Source: an uncultured bacterium (lineage in GTDB: Bacteria; Verrucomicrobiota; Lentisphaeria; Victivallales; UBA1829). Taken from it: a DNA stretch of 64,000 nucleotides. A program made the position numbers and the translations under genes. Under the pieces are notes generated by a model, which was not told the DNA's origin, did no database searches, and saw only the letters and a program-made list of their open reading frames with translations. Every line of letters starts with the position of its first letter. Position 1 is the first letter of the stretch. Positions 8,321 through 17,492 of this stretch are shown one piece after another. The stretch is taken from NCBI GenBank assembly GCA_900548385.1, contig URKJ01000022.1, forward strand, positions 12,641-76,640, in the 5' to 3' direction.

Positions 8321-11300
8321 TTACTCCGCGGTGAGGCGGTCGGGACACTCCACTTCAAGGAATGTTGCCGGAATCTGATTTTTGTATTCCAGATTCAGCG
8401 TGGGGGCAAATCCGTCTTCCCGGAGCGTGAAATGGAAGAGTTTTTTCATCCGGCTTTTCCCGGCGGGAAGTTTCAGCCGGAAAGATTCTTCCATCGGTTT
8501 GCCGGACTTGTTCCAACAACGGATCCGGATATCCAGTGTCAGCGGACGGACCGGGTTGTACAGCGTCAGTTCCAGCGTATAACGTTTTCCCGCCTGGAGA
8601 ATTCCCGGATTCAGACTTTTCCACAGGTATGGATCCGGGTTCCAGAGCCGCCAGAGATTGCCTTTTTTATGTGCCCGGTAGAATGCAAATTCAAATCCGC
8701 CGTCTTCCGGAGAGACTTCCGCCGGATCGTTTTTGCAGACCGGTTCGGGTGTTGCTTTTCCGGTCAGCTCCATGCCGAACTTCTGCCACTTGCGCGGAGC
8801 GTTGTCTGCTCCCCAGGAGAATGCCCCGCCGGGAAGTGGGCGGACTGCATCGGAGTTTTCCGCAATGACTGGACGGAATTCCGCATCGGCTGTTCCTTTC
8901 CAGACCGGCAGACTCATGGTATCTCCGATGCTGTTCCGGTAGCGGCAGGAGAGGTGAATGGAGCCATCTGCCGGGAAGCGGTATTCCGTGCACACTTCGA
9001 ACGGGAACGGGAGTTGGCGTTTCAGAAATTGCGCCTCTCCCTGAAATTCAAGGATCAGGTCACCTTTTTCTTCCCGGAACGAAACCCGTGTTTCCGGATC
9101 GAAGCGTGTTGCCGCTCCGTTTTTCAGAGAAACGGACTGATTGCGGAGCAGGACTTTTCCGCGTCGTTTGTCGAAAAATTCCAGAATTCCGCCGCCGGCG
9201 CGGGCAAGCCGGATCCGGTAATCGGGGTGCTCCGCGATCCAGGCGAGTCCATCGAATGTGAGAGAGCGTTCTCCGCTTTTCCAGACCGGAGCGTTGGTTT
9301 GCCGGAGCCGTTCACCGACCGGACGGCATTGCAGTTCCGGCAGGTCCGTGATCAGCTCGAATCCCTGTTTCACATTACGCATGACGAGTCCGGCATCGGG
9401 AGGAAGCGTGATCGCCATTCCGCGCCCGTCTTTGCGGAAGATCCGGATTTCCGGCGCGGCAGGATGGAGCGGATTGAACCGGGAATCCCAGATCCGGTTG
9501 GAGTCGGACGGTGTCCGGAGAGTTTGACGGTGGTAAAGGATTTCCCAGTCGCGGAAGCTGTGCCAGTCTTCGATCAGTCCCTCTACGGTATTGATCTGAT
9601 AGCTGCAGCCGTCGGGAATCAGGAAACGTCCGTTTTCTTTTTTGGAGTTCAGCACTTCCCCTTTTCCGGCGACGGCTGTTTGCGGAATATTCAGGTTTGA
9701 ACCGGTGAGAACGGCACATTCCCACGGCAGCAGATGAAGCGTTGTTCCGGCGGGACGGTTGTTCAGAACATCATGGCGGAGTTTCAAGTCTGCCGGAACG
9801 GAGAGTTCTGCGGAGATTTCCCGCCCGGAGAAGTTGATGGCGACCACTGTTCCTCCCCGTCGCATGAGAAAAATTTCCGGTGCGGAGGAGCGGACGGACC
9901 GGAAGTCCGCTTTTGCCCGCCGCAGGTCGGGAATGGCGGCACGGACGGCGTTGAGCTTGCGCAGGTATTCGCCGAATCCATTGTCATTGTCGCCGTATCC
10001 GAGCGGTACGCCGGGAACGAACCAGTTCCATGCGAGCAGGGCTTTGGAGACTCCGTAACCGGCGAACTGACGCGAGATCAGGTTATCATTGGAAACCAGA
10101 TAACGCATGAGAACCACGCCGGGCAGATCGGAGAGCTGCTGATCCTCCAGCCAGGTCCGCAGACCGGTGACGAACTGTTCCGGCGGCAGCGCGATCAGCT
10201 TGTGGATCAGCTGACAGGAAAGCAGGTCGTAGAGCAGATCTCCTTTTGTGGAGAACGGAAAGCCTTGGACTTCAAGCAGTGTGACGGCATCCGGCGTGAT
10301 TTCTTTCGCGGCGCTGCGGATGGTTTCCGCCATGCGCAGTCCGCCGGCAAGCGTACTGTAGCTCGCTCTGGGCGCGGCGGGTGCGGGCATGGAGCCGTAT
10401 TCGTTCAGAAATCTGTTCCAGCGTTCCGGCGGGACGGTACGGGTGGTCGGTTTCGGGTTGTAACGGTTCTGAAATTGAACGACATTCGGGATTTTTGAGG
10501 GAAAACCGCGGCGTCTCCAATTCGGCATTGAGCTGCCGCCGATTGCATCCACGCGAAAACCGGAAATTCCCATCCGCATATAAAACCGGGTTACGTCCGC
10601 CATATAACGGTTCCATTCCGGACTGTAGAAGTCCTTGGGACGGCTGTTGAGGATGTAACCGGTTTCGCCGAACAGATAATGGATGAGGGAGACGGGGGAA
10701 GTGCCGCCGTGAGGAACGATGTCCTGAAGCACGCGGATGCCGTTCTGCCGCAGTTCCCGCACCATGGCGCGGTATTCGTCCCAGCTGCCGAGCGGGTATT
10801 CCGGCTTGTAGTAATCATTCGGGTTATAACTGACGGTTCCCTCCTGAACGGGAAGAAACCACACCGTGTTGAATCCAAGTTCCCGGATGCGTTTGCTCAC
10901 TCCTTTCCGGAAATCCTGAAACGTCGCCATTTTGAACCGTTCCAGATCCATGCCGAAAATCGCCATATCCTGTACCCATTCCGGGCGGTCGGCAGGGGTG
11001 TGGAGACCGTTTTCCGCGAGACAGGCGGGAAGATGCTGTTCAAACAGCGTCTTCAATGCGGTTCCGGGCGCTGCATAGAGTTCAAAGCCGGTGATGTGCT
11101 GAACCTGTCCTTTTTCCGCCCATCCGGCGGTGTCGACCGGGATTTCCAACGCGACACTGTCCGGCAGCCGTTTCAGAGCGATTCCCGCACTTTCCGTTTT
11201 TTGTTCGGGAATGACGAGCACACCGGGCGAGACCGCCAGAAACTTGACGTGCGGCGCTGTTCTCCACCAGGTTCGCGACGGGAGATCGCGGAATTTTCCT

Positions 11301-12277
11301 TTGCGTTCACTTTCCGGATGTCCTGTTGTGGAGAAGTTGCCGAAGACATGCATTTTATCGTGGAAGAAGGTTCCCGGATAGAAATATTCTCCTTCTGCAG
11401 GCAGGGAGAGGGAATAGATGAAGCGGCGGAATTTTTTAAGTTCATTTCCGCGCGGGGCGAGTTCGGCGTTGACACGGATCCGGGCATCGTCCACAAAACG
11501 GATCCGCTCCCGCATTTCCCAGTCGCGGTTCCCGCGGGAGAGTGTCACTGTACCGGATGCTTCATCAAACTCAACGTGTTCCGGATTTAATGTCTGGCGG
11601 CTGCCGCCGTCATTGAAATAGAATGAAGAGCGGTTGGAGGGATTTTTCAGGATCAGTGCGTTGCCTGCCCGGAGTTCAAGCCAGTTTCCGCTTCCGCGGT
11701 CGATTTTCAGTTCCCAGCCGTGTTTCCGGTATGTTACGGGATCCGGAGGCTCCGGTTGACGGATCTCATCATTCCGGAGAGGCCGGAATCCGCCGCTGAC
11801 AACTGTTTCTTCCCCGCCGTGAACGTTGAATTCGCAAAAGACAGTGTCCTGTACGGAATAGGGGATTTCCGCTGTACCGGAGGTGAACAGTTCCGGTGCT
11901 TTTTTCGGGTATTGCCATTTGACGGAACGGGTGTTCTGAATTTTGAAATCCCGGAGAGCGGCGTAATCGGGGAGTCCCGGTTTTTTGCCGGTCCAGGATG
12001 CGGTCAGCCGGATCCGTGTGGTCCGGCTGGATTTGAACCGGAATTCGATATTCTGCCATTGACTTCCGGTTTCGGAGCCGAGGACCCAGAGCCAGCGCCG
12101 GTTCAGATTTTTTTTGTTTTTCACCCAGTCGGGCGTCTCGAATACGATGTTGGAGCTGCAGGATGTTTTTTCCAGAACCGCATCCGGAGAGATTGCAACC
12201 ACGTCCATGCGGAAGCGTCCGGCGGAACAGGTCGCCGCGATAGTCAGAAGCAGGAGAAGCGGAAAGAGCCTTGGCAT
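8321..12277 (-). CDS. Giant secreted GH13-like (alpha-amylase superfamily) glycosidase, cassette 1
   Basis: This 1318-residue protein starts with a signal peptide (residues 1-19, cleavage after CSA). Residues 20-430 are beta-rich and unrecognised. The barrel from about 435 carries the four GH13 regions in order: DIVPHG (519-524), GFRVDAIG with candidate nucleophile Asp577, LLEVQG with candidate acid/base Glu669, and YLVSND with Asp731. A further 500 residues are beta-rich. It should be exported and cleave an alpha-linked glucan or related glycan; specificity is unknown. It lies 23 bp after the pseudopilin gene, last in an operon headed by a GntR-LacI type regulator. Typical amylases are half this length. 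Confidence 0.8.
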   Translation of the reverse strand: MPRLFPLLLLLTIAATCSAGRFRMDVVAISPDAVLEKTSCSSNIVFETPDWVKNKKNLNRRWLWVLGSETGSQWQNIEFRFKSSRTTRIRLTASWTGKKPGLPDYAALRDFKIQNTRSVKWQYPKKAPELFTSGTAEIPYSVQDTVFCEFNVHGGEETVVSGGFRPLRNDEIRQPEPPDPVTYRKHGWELKIDRGSGNWLELRAGNALILKNPSNRSSFYFNDGGSRQTLNPEHVEFDEASGTVTLSRGNRDWEMRERIRFVDDARIRVNAELAPRGNELKKFRRFIYSLSLPAEGEYFYPGTFFHDKMHVFGNFSTTGHPESERKGKFRDLPSRTWWRTAPHVKFLAVSPGVLVIPEQKTESAGIALKRLPDSVALEIPVDTAGWAEKGQVQHITGFELYAAPGTALKTLFEQHLPACLAENGLHTPADRPEWVQDMAIFGMDLERFKMATFQDFRKGVSKRIRELGFNTVWFLPVQEGTVSYNPNDYYKPEYPLGSWDEYRAMVRELRQNGIRVLQDIVPHGGTSPVSLIHYLFGETGYILNSRPKDFYSPEWNRYMADVTRFYMRMGISGFRVDAIGGSSMPNWRRRGFPSKIPNVVQFQNRYNPKPTTRTVPPERWNRFLNEYGSMPAPAAPRASYSTLAGGLRMAETIRSAAKEITPDAVTLLEVQGFPFSTKGDLLYDLLSCQLIHKLIALPPEQFVTGLRTWLEDQQLSDLPGVVLMRYLVSNDNLISRQFAGYGVSKALLAWNWFVPGVPLGYGDNDNGFGEYLRKLNAVRAAIPDLRRAKADFRSVRSSAPEIFLMRRGGTVVAINFSGREISAELSVPADLKLRHDVLNNRPAGTTLHLLPWECAVLTGSNLNIPQTAVAGKGEVLNSKKENGRFLIPDGCSYQINTVEGLIEDWHSFRDWEILYHRQTLRTPSDSNRIWDSRFNPLHPAAPEIRIFRKDGRGMAITLPPDAGLVMRNVKQGFELITDLPELQCRPVGERLRQTNAPVWKSGERSLTFDGLAWIAEHPDYRIRLARAGGGILEFFDKRRGKVLLRNQSVSLKNGAATRFDPETRVSFREEKGDLILEFQGEAQFLKRQLPFPFEVCTEYRFPADGSIHLSCRYRNSIGDTMSLPVWKGTADAEFRPVIAENSDAVRPLPGGAFSWGADNAPRKWQKFGMELTGKATPEPVCKNDPAEVSPEDGGFEFAFYRAHKKGNLWRLWNPDPYLWKSLNPGILQAGKRYTLELTLYNPVRPLTLDIRIRCWNKSGKPMEESFRLKLPAGKSRMKKLFHFTLREDGFAPTLNLEYKNQIPATFLEVECPDRLTAE

Positions 12278-12300
12278 GATGAATATCCTTTCTTGGTGTT

Positions 12301-13122
12301 TTATTGAATTTTTTCCAACAGGCCGGAGAAGTTCCGGTAGCGGCGGATTCCGCTGTCCTTGAGAGCGGAACGACCGGATGCCGCTGCATGACCGTCCAGA
12401 AAAGCGGTGTTGACATGTTGTCCATGCAGGGCCGTGAGAACTCCGCCGTCAGTGCTGTCGTTTGTGTCATTGCTGACCAGATTGAGGGCGGATGGATGCT
12501 GCGCCATGGTCGCAGTTGCGGACGTTTTCCGCATGACATCGCCGATGATGAGATGTTTGGATGGCGGAGCTTTCGCGGAAGAATAGTTCGTCCACCAGCT
12601 GCCATCGTTGCATCCGGGGGAAGCCGCAACGCCCAGACAGAATTTCTTGGTGCAGTGGGTATCGGCGAATCCGCTTCCCGCGGTGTGGCCGACGGCTCTG
12701 CCCCATTCCAGAATCCCGAACGCCTTGAATGCCACGTTGCCGACATTGTTTGGCTTGAGTTCTCCGTTGGAGACACGGACCGCTTCCGGGCAGACCGCGC
12801 TTTTTCCATTTTTCAAGTAGCCGCCGTGATAAAGAAAATTGTATGTGCTTACGAATTCGTAGGTGACGTTTTCCAGCGTATAACTTTGTTTGTCATAATA
12901 TCCGATCGGCATCCATTCGGAGCTGTCGCCTGCATACAGTGTCAATGCGCTAATATATTGCTTCTGATTGCTGAGGCAGAGAATGGCCGATGCCTTGCTT
13001 CTTGCCGATTGGAGCGCCGGCAGCAGAAGCGATGCAAGAATTGCAATAATTGAGATAACAATGAGGAGTTCTATAAGGGTGAATTGATAATTCCTCATTC
13101 CGATTGTTTTTCCGTTTGTCAT
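12301..13122 (-). CDS. Pseudopilin-type protein with H-X9-DG motif, cassette 1
   Basis: This 273-residue protein has a class III-type N-terminus: FTLIELLIVISIIAILA, with Glu at position 5 of the hydrophobic stretch, then SARSKA. The residue before Phe is Gln, not the Gly that prepilin peptidase normally needs. Near the C-terminus, HGQHVNTAFLDG fits H-X9-DG, known from Planctomycetes, Verrucomicrobia and Lentisphaerae. The ATG at 13122 was chosen because AAAGGAGGATCCTGT lies just before it; a longer frame to 13239 only runs into the regulator gene. Its ATG overlaps the regulator stop (ATGA). It is expected in the inner membrane with the bulk in the periplasm; its role beside a glycosidase is unknown. 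Confidence 0.85.
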   Translation of the reverse strand: MTNGKTIGMRNYQFTLIELLIVISIIAILASLLLPALQSARSKASAILCLSNQKQYISALTLYAGDSSEWMPIGYYDKQSYTLENVTYEFVSTYNFLYHGGYLKNGKSAVCPEAVRVSNGELKPNNVGNVAFKAFGILEWGRAVGHTAGSGFADTHCTKKFCLGVAASPGCNDGSWWTNYSSAKAPPSKHLIIGDVMRKTSATATMAQHPSALNLVSNDTNDSTDGGVLTALHGQHVNTAFLDGHAAASGRSALKDSGIRRYRNFSGLLEKIQ

Positions 13123-14108
13123 ACAGGATCCTCCTTTATGCTTGTTTGATTGATAGGTTTTAAATGAAATTCCATAGTGCAGCCATCCGGCTGTTCTCCC
13201 CGGAACATGGCTTCCAGCATATCGGCGGCTTTCCGGCATGCCGCCCGCCGCGGAGATTCGAACCGCCAGTAGGGAAGCGGTTTCTCCGACTGTGTCAGTA
13301 AAAACGGTTTGCAGTCCTGAGCGCTGAGACCGCGCTTTTGCAGAAGTGCGTGAAATTCCGCCAGATATTCTTCCGGCAGAAAAATTCCGCCGGGCAGTCC
13401 GGGAGCCGCTTCCAGTTCGGAAAACTCTTTCCGGAGCAGTCTGAGTCCGCTGTTTCTCAGTTCCGTTTTAAGCTGCGGAGGCAGACTGAGCTCTGTGCAG
13501 AGAATCAGACCGCTGCCGTTGAGAAGCTGCTTCAGTTCTTCCACCGCATCATGATAGGAATACTGAATGGCGGGGACGTGTTTGCCGCCGCAGTTGACTC
13601 CGACTACGGGGATTCTGCCGATGGCTTCTTCGAGGATGCCGGGGGTACAGCTGTAACCGACGATGCCGTCTGCATAACAGTGATCCAGTTCATATTTGCA
13701 GTCTTCCGGAGTGACCGGGTTTCCTGTCAGGAAACGGACAATAAAATTCTTCTTTGAAAATTCGTCCAGCAGCACGGAAAGCGTACGCATTGCCGGAGGA
13801 TCAAGGAAAAACATGTCGCCGCTCATCATTTTGATTCCGATCAGTTTCGGGGGAACCTGTCTGGAGACGCAGAGCGCTTTTGACGGATTGGTGAAAGTCC
13901 CGATTCCCCGGCGGGTGATCAGATAATTTTCATGAACCATTTTTTCCACAGCGGCGCGTACGGTTCCCCGCGCGACGGAGAATTTTTCCGCCAGACTGCG
14001 TGACGACTGGATTTTAACCGACTGATTGCCGTTCCGCAGGATCAGATTCATCACATAGTGACGGATCTTCGCGGTCTCTGTCAGAAAGTTTTTTGATTCG
14101 GTTTCCAT
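13119..14108 (-). CDS. GntR-type regulator with LacI-like sensor domain, cassette 1
   Basis: This 329-residue regulator has a winged helix at about residues 10-80 (KIRHYVMNLIL, SLAEKFSVARGTVRAAVEKM, GIGTFTNP) and then a LacI/periplasmic-binding-like domain from about 90 on, the AraR architecture. It probably senses a sugar released by the downstream enzyme and controls its own operon. The DNA-binding half resembles the regulator at 56956-57999 (shared IRxYVxNLI and GTFTNP), so the two are paralogues. The gene is translationally coupled to the pseudopilin by an ATGA overlap. A strong promoter and a direct repeat precede it. The true ligand is unknown. Confidence 0.85.
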   Translation of the reverse strand: METESKNFLTETAKIRHYVMNLILRNGNQSVKIQSSRSLAEKFSVARGTVRAAVEKMVHENYLITRRGIGTFTNPSKALCVSRQVPPKLIGIKMMSGDMFFLDPPAMRTLSVLLDEFSKKNFIVRFLTGNPVTPEDCKYELDHCYADGIVGYSCTPGILEEAIGRIPVVGVNCGGKHVPAIQYSYHDAVEELKQLLNGSGLILCTELSLPPQLKTELRNSGLRLLRKEFSELEAAPGLPGGIFLPEEYLAEFHALLQKRGLSAQDCKPFLLTQSEKPLPYWRFESPRRAACRKAADMLEAMFRGEQPDGCTMEFHLKPINQTSIKEDPV

Positions 14109-14140
14109 CCCGTTTCCTTCCGGTGTCGATGTTGTTTAAG

Positions 14141-14161
14141 ACTAGCCCACCTATGGCCCAC
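14141..14161. promoter_or_regulatory. Candidate operator: GTGGGC direct repeat
   Basis: On the minus strand GTGGGCCATAG is followed at once by GTGGGCTAG. The repeat sits right at the expected transcription start downstream of the -10 box, where a bound regulator would block the promoter. It is a plausible autoregulatory site for the GntR-LacI protein. Confidence 0.5.
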
Positions 14162-14168
14162 TTTATAT

Positions 14169-14196
14169 ATTATACAATATTTCCTGGAAATGTCAA
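14169..14196 (-). promoter_or_regulatory. Strong promoter of cassette 1
   Basis: On the minus strand TTGACA and TATAAT, both perfect consensus, are 16 bp apart. Transcription should begin near 14162 and run through the regulator, the pseudopilin and the GH13-like gene. Confidence 0.8.
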
Positions 14197-14338
14197 TCCC
14201 CTGTTTGCAATTTTTATTAAAAATAACGGTTTCCGGATCCGGATTGCCATGGAATTTTCTTATACAATAAATGTTTGCCGGTATGCGTTTGTTTTTCGGG
14301 ATATGGAGAGGGAAAACGGACAAAAATCTTGTTTTCCA

Positions 14339-14367
14339 TTGGATTTTTTGAAAAATCTCTGTATATT
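14339..14367 (+). promoter_or_regulatory. Candidate promoter of the twin lipoprotein genes
   Basis: TTGGAT and TATATT are 17 bp apart, about 83 bp before the first lipoprotein ATG. The intervening leader shows no clear structure. Confidence 0.5.
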
Positions 14368-14449
14368 TTAAAGTAAAGAAGTTTTTCGCCGGATTCCGGA
14401 GAAAACCGGAACGGAAAACTTACCCAAACAAAGGAAAGGAATTCGCAAA

Positions 14450-14851
14450 ATGAAGAAAAAACTCTCGCTCCTGCTCGCACTGACCGGAGCGGCGGTCCTG
14501 TTCGCCGGGTGCTCCACCGTTCAGACTGCCGATGTCAAAACGTTCAACAATCAGAGCATCACCGCATCCGGGACATCGGTTGCACATGTCAGCGGCTACA
14601 CCAGTGGTCTCTATCTCCTGTGGATTCCGTTGCTGACCGGTTCTGCGGAAGAGCCCGGAGCGATCCGCTGGAATGAGGATTCCGTCAATGTGAGCGCGGT
14701 TACCAAAATGGTCACCAAGAAAAGCGCGGAAAAAGGCGGAAAACGTACGATCGACCTCGTTTCCATGACCGACAGCGTCAATATTCCGGTTCCTTTCCCG
14801 TTCATTCTGTACTGGAAGACCGCGACCGTTTCCGGCAATTCTGTAAAATAA
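14450..14851 (+). CDS. Small lipoprotein, first of a tandem pair
   Basis: This 133-residue protein has a lipoprotein signal peptide ending in the lipobox LFAGC, so the mature N-terminal Cys should be lipidated and the protein tethered to a membrane in the periplasm. The body shares SGTSVAHV, a GLYLLWIPLLTGSAEEPGAI segment and a C-terminal VSGNSVK with the next gene. It starts behind AAAGGAAAGGAATT. Function is unknown. The pair is transcribed away from the cassette 1 regulator and ends at a good terminator. Confidence 0.85.
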   Translation: MKKKLSLLLALTGAAVLFAGCSTVQTADVKTFNNQSITASGTSVAHVSGYTSGLYLLWIPLLTGSAEEPGAIRWNEDSVNVSAVTKMVTKKSAEKGGKRTIDLVSMTDSVNIPVPFPFILYWKTATVSGNSVK

Positions 14852-14874
14852 CCCTGTAACCGAGGAAGAATATT

Positions 14875-15255
14875 ATGAAAAAGATCATGCTTTTTGCTTC
14901 CGCTCTTGCCGCAGGCCTGCTTCTCAGCGCATGCGCCAGCGTTGAAATTGTAAAAGATAAAAACCTCAGCGGTCAGAAGATCGCGAACAGCGGAACGACT
15001 CTTGCTCATGTTGATGCACAGAACTGGGGTATTTACCTCTTCACGATCCCGCTGCTGACCGGTTCCACCGCAAATCCGGGTTCCATCGACGTTCTGAAAG
15101 ACACCGTTACGGTCGGCTCCCTGATGCCGGTCCTTACGGCGGAGACCAAAAAACTCGGAGCGACCAAGGTTCTCAATCTCGCTTCCCAGTACAAGGTCGG
15201 CGGATTCATTTTCTATACCCGCCAGATCAATATTTCCGGCAACGCCGTCCGGTAA
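14875..15255 (+). CDS. Small lipoprotein, second of a tandem pair
   Basis: This 126-residue lipoprotein has the lipobox LLSAC. It is a diverged tandem copy of the preceding gene: SGTTLAHV, IYLFTIPLLTGSTANPGSI and ISGNAVR match the first copy in order. The gap between the two genes is only 23 bp and contains GAGGAAGA as ribosome site, so they are co-transcribed. No family is recognised with certainty. Confidence 0.85.
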   Translation: MKKIMLFASALAAGLLLSACASVEIVKDKNLSGQKIANSGTTLAHVDAQNWGIYLFTIPLLTGSTANPGSIDVLKDTVTVGSLMPVLTAETKKLGATKVLNLASQYKVGGFIFYTRQINISGNAVR

Positions 15256-15280
15256 TTTTCCGGTTCAGCCGGAATCAGGG

Positions 15281-15316
15281 CCCTTCCACCGCATTTGAGC
15301 GGGGAAGGGTTTTTTG
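15281..15316 (+). terminator. Rho-independent terminator after the lipoprotein pair
   Basis: The stem CCCTTCC / GGGAAGGG is followed by a run of six T. It lies 26 bp after the second lipoprotein stop. Confidence 0.85.
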
Positions 15317-15371
15317 TTGTCCGGAATATGCGGAATGCGCATAATCCTCATGTTTTTTGAATTTTCTCTCA

Positions 15372-15400
15372 TTCACAAACTTCACAGTCTGTGCTATAAT
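15372..15400 (+). promoter_or_regulatory. Promoter of the glutaminase-A-like gene
   Basis: TTCACA and TATAAT are 17 bp apart, with the expected start near 15407, about 27 bp before the ATG. Confidence 0.7.
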
Positions 15401-15433
15401 ATTACAATCAACAACAAAAAAGGAGGATTTCGT

Positions 15434-17449
15434 ATGACACGTTCCGTTCGCTATCCGGCTTATCCGCTGGTGACCCATGATCCGTATTTTTCCATCTGGA
15501 GTTTCAGTGACCATCCGGCGGAAGACTGGACCTGTCACTGGACGGGGCACAACAACAATCTTGAAGGGGTGATTCGCATTGACGGGAAAAACTGGCGGTT
15601 TATGGGGCCTCGGAAAGGTGCGGACGCGATGACGCTGCTTTCCGTGGAAGTGCTGCCGACCAGGACGGTGTATTCATTTGCCGAAGGGGGTGTCCGGTTC
15701 CGGCTGACGTTCCTGACTCCGGCACTGCCGTATCGGCTTGACGTCATGGCGCGTCCGTTGACCTATATCTGCTATGATGTCGAATCTACCGACGGCGCGG
15801 AGCACGATGTGGCAGTTTTCTTCTCTGTTACGGGCGATTGCTGCGTCAACAGCAGTACGGATCGTATCAGCTGGACGCGTACGCTCAAAAAGAATATGAC
15901 CTGTCTCTCCATCGGTTCCGCCGCGCAGCCTGTCCTTGCGAAATGCGGCGATGATCTGATGATCGACTGGGGGCATATCACGCTTGCCGTTCCGGATGAA
16001 TTCGCGGCGGAGACCTGTCTGAAAGGAAACCGCGTACTGTTCGAGGAATTCCTGCAAACCGGACATTTGCCGGATGAGGACGAGTGCGGATTTGGAAAAA
16101 TTCTGCGTCAGGGTTGGAACGCGGCGGCTTCGGTGATCCGTCTCCGCGCGGTTCCCGGCAGAACGGATTTCGCCTGGCAGATGCTGGCGTATAATGATTG
16201 CCTGTCGGTCGAATATCTGAACCGGAGACTTCCCGGTTACTGGACCGTTTCCTGCGGAGATTTCGCTTCGATGCTGACAGCCGCGTATCAGGAGTATGCC
16301 GCTCTGCGTGCGGAATGCGAGGCGTTTGACGCGGAACTGATGACGGATGCGGAACAGGCGGGCGGACTGGAATATGCACGTCTGCTTGCCGGAGCGTTCC
16401 GTCAGGCGATTGCAGCGCATAAACTGGTTGCGGATATTGACGGGACGCCGCTGTTCTTCTCCAAAGAGAACTTTTCGAACGGCTGTATCTGCACGGTCGA
16501 TGTGACCTATCCATCGTCGCCGCTGTTCCTGCTGATGTCGCCCGCGTTGATGAAAGGGATGCTGATCCCGATTCTGGAATATGCCGGAACCCGCAAATGG
16601 CGTCATCCGTTTGCTCCGCATGACCTGGGGACTTATCCGCTTGCGAACGGTCAAGTTTATGGCGGAGGCGAAACGTCCGGGGAGGAACAGATGCCTGTGG
16701 AAGAGTGCGGGAACATGCTGCTTCTTGTTTCGGCGCTCGCGAAGTTCACGAACGATCTGCCGTTTCTCCGCAAATATGAGGGACTGCTCCGCAAATGGGC
16801 GGAATACCTTGCGGAAAAAGGCTACGATCCCGAAAATCAGCTTTGCACCGATGATTTTGCCGGACACCTTGCGCACAACACCAATCTTTCCATTAAAGCG
16901 ATCCTTGCATTGGGCGGCTTTTCCGTTATTACGGGAATGCTCGGAAATGCGGAAGAGGCGCAGCGTTACCGGAAACTTGCGCAGGAGTTCGCCGGACGCT
17001 GGGTTGTCGATGCCGACGATGGAGAGTTTTACCGTCTGGCGTTTGACCGGAAAGGTTCATGGAGTCAGAAATACAATCTGGTCTGGGACCGTCTGCTCGG
17101 ACTTGATCTGTTTCCGAAGTCGGTCGCCGAAAAGGAAATGGCGCACTACCGCAAGGTCCAGAACAAATACGGCCTTCCGCTTGACAGCCGCAAGAGTTAT
17201 ACAAAGATCGACTGGATTCTCTGGAGTTCGATCCTGACCGGAAAAGACGAAGATTTCCGTGCTCTTCTTGCTCCTGTATGGAAGTGGGTGGAAGAAGGCG
17301 TAACACGGGGCCCGATGACCGACTGGTACGAAACGACGGAAGACGGACATAAAGTCGGTTTTCAGGCGCGTTCCGTTGTCGGCGGCCTGTTTATCCGTCT
17401 GATGGCGGATGAGCGTCTCCGTGCGAAGTGGCTGGCAAAAGCCCGGTAA
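15434..17449 (+). CDS. Glutaminase-A-like protein (DUF4964/DUF5127/DUF4965 type)
   Basis: This 671-residue protein opens with RYPAYPLVTHDPYFSIWSFS, the hallmark of the DUF4964 segment. An N-terminal beta-sandwich follows (about 60-260) and then an alpha-toroid-like part (about 330-660: HDLGTYPLANGQ, EECGNMLLL, THNTNLSIKAI-like LAHNTNLSIKAILAL). Fungal relatives are annotated as glutaminase A, but the fold also resembles glycosidases, so the substrate is open. No signal peptide is seen, so it is likely cytoplasmic, unlike many relatives. The ATG at 15434 was chosen for AAAAAAGGAGGATTTCGT directly upstream; the longer frame from 15314 starts inside the preceding terminator. Confidence 0.8.
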   Translation: MTRSVRYPAYPLVTHDPYFSIWSFSDHPAEDWTCHWTGHNNNLEGVIRIDGKNWRFMGPRKGADAMTLLSVEVLPTRTVYSFAEGGVRFRLTFLTPALPYRLDVMARPLTYICYDVESTDGAEHDVAVFFSVTGDCCVNSSTDRISWTRTLKKNMTCLSIGSAAQPVLAKCGDDLMIDWGHITLAVPDEFAAETCLKGNRVLFEEFLQTGHLPDEDECGFGKILRQGWNAAASVIRLRAVPGRTDFAWQMLAYNDCLSVEYLNRRLPGYWTVSCGDFASMLTAAYQEYAALRAECEAFDAELMTDAEQAGGLEYARLLAGAFRQAIAAHKLVADIDGTPLFFSKENFSNGCICTVDVTYPSSPLFLLMSPALMKGMLIPILEYAGTRKWRHPFAPHDLGTYPLANGQVYGGGETSGEEQMPVEECGNMLLLVSALAKFTNDLPFLRKYEGLLRKWAEYLAEKGYDPENQLCTDDFAGHLAHNTNLSIKAILALGGFSVITGMLGNAEEAQRYRKLAQEFAGRWVVDADDGEFYRLAFDRKGSWSQKYNLVWDRLLGLDLFPKSVAEKEMAHYRKVQNKYGLPLDSRKSYTKIDWILWSSILTGKDEDFRALLAPVWKWVEEGVTRGPMTDWYETTEDGHKVGFQARSVVGGLFIRLMADERLRAKWLAKAR

Positions 17450-17458
17450 CGGGGAGCG

Positions 17459-17485
17459 GTCCGGGGAAGTTTCCGTTCCCCGGAC
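17459..17485. terminator. Strong hairpin between convergent genes
   Basis: The stem GTCCGGGGAA / TTCCCCGGAC with a seven-base loop sits between two converging stop codons. It has no T-run on either strand, so it may block read-through only weakly or protect 3' ends. Confidence 0.5.
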
Positions 17486-17492
17486 AATTCCA

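Noticed and set aside
15674..16876. Open frame of 400 codons on the minus strand
   Set aside because: It is antisense to the glutaminase-A-like gene and has no recognisable motif or ribosome site.
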